From assembly GCA_047975545.1 (NCBI GenBank), contig JBKEDS010000014.1:1-64000 (forward strand): a stretch of DNA of 64,000 nucleotides. Direction: 5' to 3'. The translations under genes and the position numbers were made by a program. Numbering within the stretch: the stretch's first letter is position 1; each line of letters opens with the position of its first letter. Under the pieces are notes generated by a model. That model saw nothing but the letters and a program-made list of their open reading frames with translations. It was not told where the DNA came from and searched no databases. Source of the stretch: JBKEDS01 sp047975545. GTDB lineage: Bacteria; Bacteroidota; Bacteroidia; Flavobacteriales; Flavobacteriaceae. Below, piece after piece: positions 23,293 through 32,415 of the stretch.

Positions 23293-24591
23293 TTATTTTT
23301 GTGTTTTTGCCACGCTTCGGTTTATTCGAAAAACAAAAATATAATAGCCCAATCCGATAAAACATACTACGCCAAAACTTATTACAAAAATGGCTTTTAA
23401 AGAAGCTCCATACCTTGAAACAATAGAACTGTACATAAAGCCTACAACTATTAGGCTTAAAGCCCAATTTATATAACGCCACCATCCCATGGCTTTTTGG
23501 GTTTTATTCTTATTTTTATTTTGCTGTAATTTTTGTCGTTTAAGCGTAATCCAAATACCCGACAAAATTAAAAACGAAATACCACAACCTGCAAAAAACC
23601 AAATAATTTTGGTTGGCAAACCGCCCCAATATCCAAAGTGCAGTGGGTCGGCAATGTCGTTAACCCACATTAAAACACCTATATCTTCGGCTTTTTGGGT
23701 TTTAACTACTTTGTAATTATTCAAATTAATATACACCCTATTGGCCCGTTCCCTAACTAAAGGCACATTGTTATATCCTGTTAAATATAAGGTAGAGGCA
23801 TAATTCTTTGGAACCGTTATGCCCCCTACTTTAAGACCTGGAATTTCATTTTTTGCTATTTTTTCAATTTTACTAAAATCTATTGTATCAACTAAAACAT
23901 CCGTCTTGTTTGCCGTAGCTACTTTTGGCGTATCGGGGTTTACCTTATTCCCTATGTTATTTATGTTTGTACGCTCCGTAAAGTACCAAATACCCGTTAT
24001 TGAAAACAGCACAACAAAAGGCAGCACCCATAAACCGATTAGCCGGTGCAGGCTTCTAAAAACCATAATAGCACTATTACCCTTTTGAAAAGAAAAGAAC
24101 TTTTTCCACCACGTTTTATAAATAAATAAGGCCGTTGTTAACGACATTAATAAAAAGAAAGCGAAGGCCAATACAATAAAATAACCTATTTGATATTGGG
24201 GCATAAACAAAAAATAATGCAAATCCCTAAAAAAGCGCTGGATGGTAAGCGTTGTTTCACCCTGGATTTTCCCCGTATACGGATTTGCAAACACATAGCT
24301 TCTTTTGCCATTTTCTTCCTTATAAATTATATCGCACATATAAGGCGCTTCCGCCCGTTGCCATAAGGTTATTTTGGCATTGGGATAAATGGTCTTGAAA
24401 TTTTGAATTATATCGTTTTTATTAGCTAATGTATCGCTTGGGGTTGCCCGGATTTCCAAATTAAAAAGCCAATCCATTTCGTTGCTTAGCGTTGCCATAG
24501 TACCAGAAAAACATACTATAAAAAATAGTATGCTTAACTTAACGCCAATCCAACTATGGATTTTAAAAAAAAACTTCTTGCTTATTTTCAT
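23293..24591 (-). CDS. PepSY-associated transmembrane protein (iron uptake operon)
   Basis: The 432-residue protein has four or five membrane helices. An N-terminal KIHSWIGVKLSILFFIVCFSGT carries the conserved His-Ser-Trp-x-Gly, and a PepSY domain segment follows (NKNDIIQNFKTIYPNAKITLW). RDLHYFLFM, FRSLHRLIGLWVLPFVVLFSITG and a C-terminal helix pair complete it. The paired His residues in helices are typical of this family, some members of which act as ferric-siderophore reductases. It follows a TonB siderophore receptor gene with a six-base gap, so the pair probably imports and then reduces a ferric siderophore. Confidence 0.88.
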   Translation of the reverse strand: MKISKKFFFKIHSWIGVKLSILFFIVCFSGTMATLSNEMDWLFNLEIRATPSDTLANKNDIIQNFKTIYPNAKITLWQRAEAPYMCDIIYKEENGKRSYVFANPYTGKIQGETTLTIQRFFRDLHYFLFMPQYQIGYFIVLAFAFFLLMSLTTALFIYKTWWKKFFSFQKGNSAIMVFRSLHRLIGLWVLPFVVLFSITGIWYFTERTNINNIGNKVNPDTPKVATANKTDVLVDTIDFSKIEKIAKNEIPGLKVGGITVPKNYASTLYLTGYNNVPLVRERANRVYINLNNYKVVKTQKAEDIGVLMWVNDIADPLHFGYWGGLPTKIIWFFAGCGISFLILSGIWITLKRQKLQQNKNKNKTQKAMGWWRYINWALSLIVVGFMYSSIVSRYGASLKAIFVISFGVVCFIGLGYYIFVFRINRSVAKTQK

Positions 24592-24597
24592 TAACTT

Positions 24598-27060
24598 TTA
24601 AAAGGTATAGGAAACGGTAGCTACTATGTTCCTTTTTCTTCCGGGAAAAGCCCTTAAAAAATCGTAGCCCCCAACCCAATGCGTTTTATTGAAAAGGTTA
24701 TTGAAATTAAGTTGAATTTGGAACTTATCGACATTATAATACAATGCGGTATTGACTAAGCCATAGCTTGGAAAAACCGGTTGAATTTCCGATACGGTTG
24801 TTATGGAACCATTACGCTTATCGACATAATCGTAACCCAAGCCAAAGCCCAATCCCGACAATTGGCCTTTATCGATTACATATTTGCTCCATATATTAAA
24901 CGTGTTTCTTGGGGCATTGGGTTTTTGGCTGCCAAAAACCTCCAAGGTGGCCTCGTCGGCTTCGGTAAAATAGGCATGGTTGTAAGCGTAGTTAAGAATT
25001 ACGCTCCAATTACTTAGTATCTGGCCATACACATCAACTTCGAACCCTTTCGATTTTTCTTCGCCTATTTGCTGCAACAAATCCGCATTACTGCTATCAT
25101 TGGCACTGTAAAGCGCTCCTTTTTGGGTTAGGTTATAAAGTGCCAATGTAGCGCTTAAACGCTTTTGAAACCATTCCGATTTTATTCCCACCTCAAACAA
25201 CTGGCTTCTTAACGGGTCGAAAGGCCCACCAGCCTCGGGATTATTTATATCGGTTGCCGTTTGGGGCTGGTACCCCTTAACCCAAGTACCGTATACGTTT
25301 ACGTTATCGGTTACTTTGTACACCATTCCAATTCGGGGAATAAAGGCGTTTTGTTTTACTATTTCTTCGTTATCGGTATTATAATCTAAATAATCGGCAA
25401 AATAATCCATTCTTAACCCCAATAGTAAATCGAATTTCTTGTAGCTTACTTGGTTCTGTAAATATATGCCCTGGTTTACTTGTTTGTACTGCGTATAATT
25501 TCTAATGGTGTAAACATAATTGGTCATATCGCGCAGAGCGTTTGCGGTAGGCGATGTTAAATCGAAGGGTGCTACATTGCCAACGGGGTTTCCATTGGCG
25601 TCTAATACATAGTTATCAATATTGTTTACATTAAAAGAGTTTGTAGCGTTGCCGTTTTTCAACAAATATGAAGCAGCCTCCAGTTGCGAGCCTCCCGGTT
25701 CCAGTTCTTGCTGAAAATAATCGTAACCTACTAACAGCTTATTGCTTACTTCTCCTAAGTCCAAAGTATAATTGAAATAATTGGTGAAATTTTGATTGTT
25801 CCACGAGCGCTTTCTTTCAAAAACACGCATGGCTACTTTGGTTATATCCAAAGTACCGTCGCCCAAAGCCCAAAAATTGTTGGCCGTTCGGTGTTCCAAC
25901 AAATCTTCGTCGTAGCCCGAATTCATGTACATACTGTTAAAACTTAATTGCTCCGAAAATTTATGCTGAAAGGACAGGGTAACATTTAAGTTCTGTTCGT
26001 ACAAAAAATCGTTGGCGGCACTTAACGATTTGGTTATTGGCGTTGAATATAAATCACCATCACCAAAAACAGCCTGTCCCCTATCCAATCTCCCTTTGGA
26101 ATCTTGATAAACAATATCTAAATTCAGTCTGGTTTTATCGCTGGGAATAAACGAAAAGGACGGTGCCACAACCAAGTTTTTAGAATATTGTAAATCCCTA
26201 TACCCATCGGAGTTTTCGTAACCAATATTTAATCGGTACAATAATTTATTATCTTTGGTCATCGGACCGGTAAAGTCGGCCAAAGTCCTAAAAGTATTGT
26301 AACTGCCTATACTGGTACTTATGGATTGTTTGCTTTCCATTAAGGGCTTTTTGGTTACCGTATTAATGGTTCCGCCGGGCGAAGCGTTGCCAAACAATGC
26401 CGAAGCAGGGCCTTTAATAACCTCTACACGCTCGACGTGCGGAATTAACTGCTGTTTCCAAAAACTGGTCATTTGCCTGGAGCCATTAAGCAGTATACTG
26501 GAATTATCCTGGCCTTGCAGCCTAAACCCGCGTATGGTTAAATCGTTATAAAACGAAAATTGGTTAACGCCACTTACATTTTTTACAATATCGTTTACCG
26601 TAAATGCCGCTTGGTCCAAAATAACTTCCTTGGTAACATAGCCTACCGACTGCGGCACATCCTTAAGTTTCGTTGCCGTTTTTGTTGCTACAAACGAACT
26701 TGTATTTTTATAACTTTGCTCGCTTCTTCCAATTATTTCCACCTCTTGCAACTGTTCGTGGGATTCTTTTAATATAAAGTTAAGTTCAATATCTTCATGG
26801 CGGCCAACCGAAATGGTTTTTACCCCACTGACATACCCCATAAAACTAACTGTTAACGTATGAGTCCCTGGTTGAATGTGCTTGATTATATATTCACCAT
26901 TAAAATTTGTTACGCTACCATTATGGCTGCTTAACACTACATTAGCCCCTACCAAGGGCATGTTATTATCATCGGTTATTTTTCCTTTTATTGAATTTTG
27001 TGAATTTAATTTTATTGCTGTTGCAAACAGTAGTAACATAGAAAATAGTATCGCTCTCAT
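24598..27060 (-). CDS. TonB-dependent siderophore receptor with carboxypeptidase-like N-domain
   Basis: The 820-residue outer-membrane receptor has a signal peptide (~1-20), a CarboxypepD-reg-like Ig domain (~22-97, IKGKITDDNNMPLVGANVVLSS), and a plug (~105-235). The plug has VPQSVGYVTKEVILDQ, TIRGFRLQGQDNSSILLNG, and VEVIKGPASALFGNASPGGTINTVTKKP, the signature of FhuA/FpvA-like siderophore receptors. A barrel ends RNIVATVSYTF. The presence of PSALFGNASPGGTIN-type motifs favours a ferric hydroxamate or similar substrate, but the ligand cannot be named. It is co-transcribed with the PepSY gene and preceded by an AT-rich imperfect palindrome that may be a Fur site. Confidence 0.93.
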   Translation of the reverse strand: MRAILFSMLLLFATAIKLNSQNSIKGKITDDNNMPLVGANVVLSSHNGSVTNFNGEYIIKHIQPGTHTLTVSFMGYVSGVKTISVGRHEDIELNFILKESHEQLQEVEIIGRSEQSYKNTSSFVATKTATKLKDVPQSVGYVTKEVILDQAAFTVNDIVKNVSGVNQFSFYNDLTIRGFRLQGQDNSSILLNGSRQMTSFWKQQLIPHVERVEVIKGPASALFGNASPGGTINTVTKKPLMESKQSISTSIGSYNTFRTLADFTGPMTKDNKLLYRLNIGYENSDGYRDLQYSKNLVVAPSFSFIPSDKTRLNLDIVYQDSKGRLDRGQAVFGDGDLYSTPITKSLSAANDFLYEQNLNVTLSFQHKFSEQLSFNSMYMNSGYDEDLLEHRTANNFWALGDGTLDITKVAMRVFERKRSWNNQNFTNYFNYTLDLGEVSNKLLVGYDYFQQELEPGGSQLEAASYLLKNGNATNSFNVNNIDNYVLDANGNPVGNVAPFDLTSPTANALRDMTNYVYTIRNYTQYKQVNQGIYLQNQVSYKKFDLLLGLRMDYFADYLDYNTDNEEIVKQNAFIPRIGMVYKVTDNVNVYGTWVKGYQPQTATDINNPEAGGPFDPLRSQLFEVGIKSEWFQKRLSATLALYNLTQKGALYSANDSSNADLLQQIGEEKSKGFEVDVYGQILSNWSVILNYAYNHAYFTEADEATLEVFGSQKPNAPRNTFNIWSKYVIDKGQLSGLGFGLGYDYVDKRNGSITTVSEIQPVFPSYGLVNTALYYNVDKFQIQLNFNNLFNKTHWVGGYDFLRAFPGRKRNIVATVSYTF

Positions 27061-27103
27061 TTTTTAGATTTGATTAATTTGAAAGCAAAAATACATTTTA
27101 TTT

Positions 27104-27126
27104 TTATTTAGACTTATTTTAAATAA
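27104..27126 (-). promoter_or_regulatory. Candidate iron-responsive operator upstream of the siderophore receptor
   Basis: A 23-bp imperfect palindrome with TTATTTA and TAAATAA arms lies 44 bp before the receptor ATG. AT-rich palindromes of this size in front of iron-uptake genes are typical of Fur-type control. No species-specific Fur consensus could be checked here. Confidence 0.4.
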
Positions 27127-27154
27127 ATATTTTTATTGAAATTTTTAATCAAAC

Positions 27155-27190
27155 AAAAAAGCAGAACTAATTAAATCAGCCCTGCTTTTC
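27155..27190 (-). terminator. Rho-independent terminator after carB
   Basis: On the minus strand AAAAGCAG (27189-27182) pairs with CTGCTTTT (27164-27157) around a 17-base loop, followed by further T residues. It lies 126 bp beyond the carB stop; the intervening stretch has no convincing gene. Confidence 0.6.
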
Positions 27191-27315
27191 TTAATCTATA
27201 ATGAAGTGCATTTTATACCATTTCTGCCTTTAAATTACCCATTAAAATTTGCTCTTTTCCGTTTATGCGAAAAATAGCTGTGTTTTTTCTGAGTAATTTT
27301 AAAACAAAAATGGTA

Positions 27316-30168
27316 TTACTTACTCAAGTACATTTTACGGCGGGCATACAAATCGTAAAACTCGTCGTCTTTTAAACTATCTATAAACAAAATGCTTTCG
27401 CCCGTACTTTTCATTTCGGGACCTAAGCGTTTATTTACGTTAGGAAATTTATTAAACGAAAATACGGGTTGCTTAATGGCGTAGCCTTCTAATTTTGGAT
27501 TAAAGTTAAAATCCTTCACCTTTTTATCGCCCAACATGACCTTGGTTGCATAATTTACGTATGGCTCGCCGTAGGCTTTGGCTATAAACGGCACTGTTCT
27601 GGATGCTCTTGGATTAGCTTCGATTATATAAACAATATCGTCCTTTATGGCAAACTGTATGTTTATTAAGCCAACGGTGTTTAAGGCCAAGGCAATTTTT
27701 TTGGTATGGTCCACGATTTGCTGCATAACCAAATCGCCCAAGTTAAACGGTGGCAAGGTAGCGTTACTATCGCCCGAGTGGATGCCGCAAGGCTCGATAT
27801 GCTCCATAATACCTATAATGTAAACATCCTCGCCATCGCAAATGGCATCGGCCTCGGCCTCAATAGCGCCATCGAGATAATGGTCCAGCAGCAATTGGTT
27901 GCCCGGCATTTGGCTTAACAGGCCAACCACGTGTTTTTCCAGTTCGGCACGGTTAATTACAATTTTCATGCCCTGGCCGCCCAATACGTATGAGGGGCGT
28001 ACCAAAATTGGAAAATCCAAAACATCGGCTACCGCCAAGGCTTCATCGGCCGTTGTGGCTACGTCGAATTTAGGGTATGGAATATTATTGTTTTTCAATA
28101 AGTTGGAAAACAAGCCCCTATCCTCGGCCAAATCCAACGACTCGAAACTGGTTCCTATTATTTTAACACCGTAGCGCGACAGTTTTTCAGCTAATTTTAA
28201 AGCCGTTTGCCCGCCCAATTGCACGATAACGCCTTCGGGTTTTTCGTGTTTTATAATATCGTAAATATGTTCCCAGAATACGGGCTCGAAATACAGTTTG
28301 TGCGCCGTATCGAAATCGGTTGACACGGTTTCGGGGTTACAGTTAATCATTATGGTTTCGTAGCCTGCTTCGGCTGCTGCTAAAACGCCGTGCACACAGC
28401 AATAATCGAACTCGATACCCTGCCCGATGCGGTTGGGCCCCGACCCCAGTACTATTATTTTCTTTTTATTGGAAACTACGCTTTCGTTTTGCGAGAACCG
28501 CTCGCCATTGGCCGTTTCCATATCGCTTTCGAACGTTGAATAGTAATATGGGGTTTGTGCCTTAAACTCGGCGGCGCAGGTATCAACCAATTTATATACC
28601 CGATTGATGTTCATTTCCTCGCGCTTGTTGTACACTTGGCTTTCCAAACAGCCCAGCATGTGCGCTATTTGGCGATCGCCATAGCCTTTTTGCTTGGCTT
28701 CGAGCAACAAATCTTTTTGGATATTGTCGATATTATAGGTTGAAATTTCCTTTTGCAACAAGAATAATTCCTCGTATTGCCTTAAAAACCACATGTCGAT
28801 TTTGGTAATTTCGTGTATGCGGCTTAGCGGAATGCCCATGGCAATGGCATCGTAAATTATAAATACCCTATCCCATGACGGTACGGTAAGTTTTTCGATA
28901 ATTTCTTCGTAATTTTTATTTTCCTTACCATCGGCGCCCAAGCCGTTTCGTTTAATTTCCAATGATTGGGTGGCTTTGTGGAGCGCTTCTTGAAACGAGC
29001 GGCCTATGCCCATAACCTCGCCCACCGATTTCATTTGTAGGCCCAGGGTTCGGTCGGAGCCTTCAAATTTATCGAAATTCCAACGTGGTATTTTTACGAT
29101 AACGTAGTCCAAGGTTGGCTCGAACAATGCCGAAGTGGATTTTGTAATTTGGTTTTGAAGTTCGTCCAAATGGTACCCAATAGCCAACTTGGCGGCTATT
29201 TTTGCAATAGGATACCCGGTTGCCTTACTGGCCAATGCCGACGAGCGCGATACACGGGGATTGATTTCAATAGCTATAATTTCCTCGTTTTCATCGGGCG
29301 ACACGGCAAACTGCACGTTACAGCCGCCGGCAAAATCGCCAATACTGCGCATCATGTGTATGGCCATATCGCGCATTTTTTGGAAGGTTTTGTCGCTAAG
29401 GGTCATGGCCGGAGCTACGGTAATGGAATCGCCCGTATGGATGCCCATGGGATCCATATTTTCTATGGAACAGATGATAACCACATTGTCGTTGGAATCC
29501 CTTAAAAGTTCCAATTCGTATTCCTTCCAGCCAATTAAGGCCTTGTCTATCATAACTTCGTGAATGGGCGATACTTCCAATCCGCGACGCAGCAATTCGT
29601 CGAAATCTTCTTCTTTATAAACAAAGGATGCCCCTGCCCCTCCAAGGGTAAACGATGCCCGTATTACCAACGGAAAGCCAAATTCCTGCGCTATTTCCTT
29701 GCCTTTTAAAAACGAGGTTGCCGTAGCCTGCGGCGCCATGGGAATACCTATTTTTAGCATAAGCTCGCGGAACTTCTCGCGGTCCTCGGTTATGTTTATG
29801 GCATCGATGTCCACGCCAATAATGTCCACGTTAAAATCTTTCCAAATGCCTTTTTCATCGGCCTCAATACACAAATTTAAGGCTGTTTGTCCTCCCATTG
29901 TTGGTAAAACGGCATCGATTTGTGGGTGTTCCTTTAAAATTTTAACTATCGATTTTGTGGTTAGCGGCAACAGGTAAACATGGTCGGCCATGGAGGGGTC
30001 GGTCATGATGGTTGCGGGGTTCGAGTTTATTAAAACGGTTTCGATACCGTCCTCCCGTAACGAGCGTAAGGCTTGTGTCCCGGAATAGTCGAACTCGCAT
30101 GCTTGCCCAATAACAATAGGCCCTGAGCCAATAATTAAAATCGATTTAAGTTTTGAATTTTTCGGCAT
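27316..30168 (-). CDS. carB: Carbamoyl-phosphate synthase large subunit
   Basis: CarB makes carbamoyl phosphate from bicarbonate, ATP and ammonia delivered by CarA, feeding pyrimidine and arginine synthesis. The 950-residue protein has two ATP-grasp halves. The first starts KSILIIGSGPIVIGQACEFDYSG and includes MPTMGGQTALN, FTLGGAGASF and EINPRVSRSSALASKATGYP. The second starts KKIIVLGSGPNRIGQGIEFDYC, with VQLGGQTALKLA, YVLGGQGMKIV and EANPRASRTVPFIAKAYG. It ends soon after the second half and lacks the ~120-residue MGS-like allosteric domain of E. coli CarB (1073 aa). UMP/ornithine control of that kind is therefore not expected. carA is not in the window. A TATTTTTG -7 box (30210-30203) lies between it and rpmH. 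Confidence 0.97.
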   Translation of the reverse strand: MPKNSKLKSILIIGSGPIVIGQACEFDYSGTQALRSLREDGIETVLINSNPATIMTDPSMADHVYLLPLTTKSIVKILKEHPQIDAVLPTMGGQTALNLCIEADEKGIWKDFNVDIIGVDIDAINITEDREKFRELMLKIGIPMAPQATATSFLKGKEIAQEFGFPLVIRASFTLGGAGASFVYKEEDFDELLRRGLEVSPIHEVMIDKALIGWKEYELELLRDSNDNVVIICSIENMDPMGIHTGDSITVAPAMTLSDKTFQKMRDMAIHMMRSIGDFAGGCNVQFAVSPDENEEIIAIEINPRVSRSSALASKATGYPIAKIAAKLAIGYHLDELQNQITKSTSALFEPTLDYVIVKIPRWNFDKFEGSDRTLGLQMKSVGEVMGIGRSFQEALHKATQSLEIKRNGLGADGKENKNYEEIIEKLTVPSWDRVFIIYDAIAMGIPLSRIHEITKIDMWFLRQYEELFLLQKEISTYNIDNIQKDLLLEAKQKGYGDRQIAHMLGCLESQVYNKREEMNINRVYKLVDTCAAEFKAQTPYYYSTFESDMETANGERFSQNESVVSNKKKIIVLGSGPNRIGQGIEFDYCCVHGVLAAAEAGYETIMINCNPETVSTDFDTAHKLYFEPVFWEHIYDIIKHEKPEGVIVQLGGQTALKLAEKLSRYGVKIIGTSFESLDLAEDRGLFSNLLKNNNIPYPKFDVATTADEALAVADVLDFPILVRPSYVLGGQGMKIVINRAELEKHVVGLLSQMPGNQLLLDHYLDGAIEAEADAICDGEDVYIIGIMEHIEPCGIHSGDSNATLPPFNLGDLVMQQIVDHTKKIALALNTVGLINIQFAIKDDIVYIIEANPRASRTVPFIAKAYGEPYVNYATKVMLGDKKVKDFNFNPKLEGYAIKQPVFSFNKFPNVNKRLGPEMKSTGESILFIDSLKDDEFYDLYARRKMYLSK

Positions 30169-30225
30169 TTTTCTGGATTATGTGTTGTTTTTTAATTCGT
30201 TACAAAAATAGCGATACGCAGATAT

Positions 30226-30260
30226 AAAAAAAGGCGTTACGCTTAAGTAACACCTTTTTA
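30226..30260 (-). terminator. Rho-independent terminator of rpmH
   Basis: On the minus strand AAAAAGGTGTTAC pairs with GTAACGCCTTTTT (one mismatch) around a six-base loop TTAAGC, followed by more T residues. It lies between rpmH and carB, and the carB -7 box follows closely. Confidence 0.8.
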
Positions 30261-30280
30261 TTATCAACAATTGTTAATCA

Positions 30281-30442
30281 TTATTTTTTATGTCTTGCTT
30301 CGGACGATACAGACAATTTTTTTCTACCCTTGGCTCTTCTGCGGGCAAGTACTTTTCTTCCGTTAGCGGTAGCCATTCTTTCCCTAAAACCGTGCTTGTT
30401 TCTTCTCTTTCTTTTCGATGGCTGAAATGTTCTTTTGCTCAT
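30281..30442 (-). CDS. rpmH: 50S ribosomal protein L34
   Basis: This 53-residue basic protein reads MSKRTFQPSKRKRRNKHGFR then ERMATANGRKVLARRRAKGR and a KKLSVSSEARHKK tail. It is the standard L34 sequence (TFQPS, HGFRxRM, GRKVLxRRRAKGR). L34 binds 23S rRNA in the large subunit. It is short and missed by length-filtered gene finding. It has a perfect promoter upstream and a terminator downstream, so it is monocistronic. The usual rnpA/dnaA neighbours of rpmH in many bacteria are not here. Confidence 0.98.
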   Translation of the reverse strand: MSKRTFQPSKRKRRNKHGFRERMATANGRKVLARRRAKGRKKLSVSSEARHKK

Positions 30443-30504
30443 TGTATTGTATCTTTAAAAAATCTTAATATTTTTGATGTGTTAGCTTCCTAAAAAACCG
30501 AGGG

Positions 30505-30535
30505 CAAATATACAAAGACTTTTTTGTTTAACAAA
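30505..30535 (-). promoter_or_regulatory. Consensus Bacteroidota promoter of rpmH
   Basis: On the minus strand TTTG (30535-30532), exactly 19 bases, then TATATTTG (30512-30505) match the TTTG-N19-TAnnTTTG consensus for the primary sigma factor of Bacteroidota without a mismatch. It lies about 63 bp before the ATG. It is the clearest promoter in the window and supports the taxonomic placement. Confidence 0.85.
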
Positions 30536-30627
30536 TGTTATTTAAAATATTTTTCAGCTTTTTTACACTATGGCTTAAGCCCTTATTTTTAAGCATATCG
30601 CATCGATTTTGTTTCGTAAGAATATCT

Positions 30628-30635
30628 TAACTTTG
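30628..30635 (+). promoter_or_regulatory. -7 box before the TPR protein gene
   Basis: TAACTTTG matches TAnnTTTG fully; a TTTG lies 16 bases upstream (30608-30611), slightly short of the ideal spacing. It would give an mRNA leader of about 75 nt for the gene at 30717. Confidence 0.5.
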
Positions 30636-30716
30636 ACAAATTTTTAGTTAATTTGCAATCGCTTTAAAAAACAATCTGTTGTTTATAGACAAAAACAATG
30701 TTTTAATTTAGTAAAA

Positions 30717-31292
30717 ATGTACAATAAAATTATAAAACTAATTATTGCTGCCGGGCTTGTTGCCTTTGCTGTTTACCAATTTACCGAAAATTATATAGGT
30801 AATGGCATTATGCTTATTCTTTTAGCCTTGGTATTTGTATTTCTGTATTTTAAAAACGAACTTATTTTACGTGCTTTTTTTAGGTTACGAAAACAAGATT
30901 TCAACGGTGCAAAAAAATGGTTAGATAAAATTAAAAACCCCGAAGCGGCTTTGGTAAAAAAGCAACAGGGCTACTACAACTATCTGCACGGCTTAATGAT
31001 TTCGCAAACCAACATGAACGAAGCCGAAAAATATTTTAAAAAAGCGGTAACTTTAGGGCTTTCCATGAATCACGACCTTGCTATGGCAAAATTAAATTTG
31101 GCAGGTATTGCCTTTTCCAAACGCCGTAAGTTGGAAGCCCAAAAACTATTGACCGAGGCTCAAAAATTAGATAAACAAGGGATTTTAACCGACCAAATAA
31201 AAATGATGAAGGACAACATGAAGCGCGCCCAAATGCCCAACCAACATTACGGGCAAGGTGGATCGCTAAGAGCTCAGAAACGGCGCGGGTAG
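30717..31292 (+). CDS. Membrane-anchored tetratricopeptide-repeat protein
   Basis: The 191-residue protein has two N-terminal membrane helices (about 5-20 and 28-46, IMLILLALVFVFLYF). A cytoplasmic helical part contains TPR-like pairs: YYNYLHGLMISQTNMNEAEKYFKKAVTLG and DLAMAKLNLAGIAFSKRRKLEAQKLLTEAQKL. The tail is basic (RAQKRRG). TPR domains mediate protein contacts, and no partner is evident. The family is common next to rpmH/carB-type housekeeping genes in flavobacteria, but its role is unknown. It is convergent with the DUF3137 gene. Confidence 0.75.
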   Translation: MYNKIIKLIIAAGLVAFAVYQFTENYIGNGIMLILLALVFVFLYFKNELILRAFFRLRKQDFNGAKKWLDKIKNPEAALVKKQQGYYNYLHGLMISQTNMNEAEKYFKKAVTLGLSMNHDLAMAKLNLAGIAFSKRRKLEAQKLLTEAQKLDKQGILTDQIKMMKDNMKRAQMPNQHYGQGGSLRAQKRRG

Positions 31293-31321
31293 AGCTGCTT
31301 CCCTACTCGCTTAATGTAGTG

Positions 31322-32404
31322 TTATTGTAGTGCTTTTAACTTCAATTCTTCTATTAAACTTTGCGCAGTTTCTATTTCGGCAACCAATTCTTCAATTACT
31401 TTTACCGAATCGATATTACCTTGTGGAAAAGCAAATAATCCGTTCGGGTTTTCTACTGCCAAAAATACTTTATTGTTGATGAACGATAGCATGATTTCCC
31501 GATTGAATTTTTCTTTCAACGCTACAATTTTTTCCATAATAACCGATGATAAAATATATCGGGATTCGATTTGATCGGGACTGTACACAACGAAATGTTT
31601 ATTGAAACGAGCATCTTCCAATAGTATTTTTTCTTCGTTTTTAAATTTGAAACTTGCAAAGCGGTCTGCTTTTGTCGATAATGTATTGGGAATAATTACG
31701 GTACTTGTGGTAAGGTTTTTATTAAAATTGGCAAAACAATACATGCCGCGGAACGAAAAATACACATTGTCTGCCGATTTTGATGTGAAGATGTTTTTCA
31801 ACACATATTGATATATAACAACCAGCAAATTAATTCCAGGGATTTTCAATAGAACATCGATGGTTTTATTGCTTACGTTTTCTTCAATCACGCCAATATC
31901 GGCAATGTACAAATCTACGCCATTAACCCGGCCTTTCATTTGCCCGAAAGTATAAACGGGCGTATTTACAGTAAGCCAAGCAAACAGGTTGCTCTCCTTG
32001 ACTTTACTTTTTGAAAGTTGCGAAAATTGCGAAAACTCAAAACTCGGAAAAAGTTGTTTTACCATTTTGGAAATGGTATTGCCTTCTAAAACTTTAAACC
32101 GACTAAAAAAATATGCAAACAAATACGACGACAGCGATATACCCACAAAAAGCGGAATAATATAATACAGCGTAGCATACGGATTAGCTGTTGAAGGTTG
32201 AAATTTTTCTGTAATTTTTGAAAAAAACGCAAGTTTTCCGCCGGAATACATCCCGATAAAAAAACAAACCACTCCTACAAAATAAACTCCCGTAAGCAAC
32301 CACATTATTTTTTGAAAAAATGAGGTAAGACTTCTCTTCCGATAAATGGATTTTAGACTGGATTTGGTTTCTTGGTAAACCTGATTAACAAGTTGTTGGT
32401 TCAT
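31322..32404 (-). CDS. DUF3137 membrane protein
   Basis: From the ATG at 32404 the protein has 360 residues; an upstream in-frame ATG at 32443 would overlap the previous gene and is less likely. Two membrane helices lie near the N-terminus (MWLLTGVYFVGVVCFFIGMY and YYIIPLFVGISLSSYLFAYF). A soluble domain follows with VYTFGQMKGRVNGVDLYIADIGV and YFSFRGMYCFANFNKNL, as in DUF3137. The DUF3137 function is unknown; members often neighbour LemA genes, as here. It is the last gene of the lemA-DUF1266-DUF3137 set, 11 bp after the DUF1266 stop. Confidence 0.82.
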   Translation of the reverse strand: MNQQLVNQVYQETKSSLKSIYRKRSLTSFFQKIMWLLTGVYFVGVVCFFIGMYSGGKLAFFSKITEKFQPSTANPYATLYYIIPLFVGISLSSYLFAYFFSRFKVLEGNTISKMVKQLFPSFEFSQFSQLSKSKVKESNLFAWLTVNTPVYTFGQMKGRVNGVDLYIADIGVIEENVSNKTIDVLLKIPGINLLVVIYQYVLKNIFTSKSADNVYFSFRGMYCFANFNKNLTTSTVIIPNTLSTKADRFASFKFKNEEKILLEDARFNKHFVVYSPDQIESRYILSSVIMEKIVALKEKFNREIMLSFINNKVFLAVENPNGLFAFPQGNIDSVKVIEELVAEIETAQSLIEELKLKALQ

Positions 32405-32415
32405 TAAATATTGTT

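Noticed and set aside
27195..27305. Minus-strand frame ending GKEQILMGNLKAEMV between carB and its terminator
   Set aside because: No usable start codon except one near the end, and too short to judge; it could be a remnant, but nothing supports a gene.
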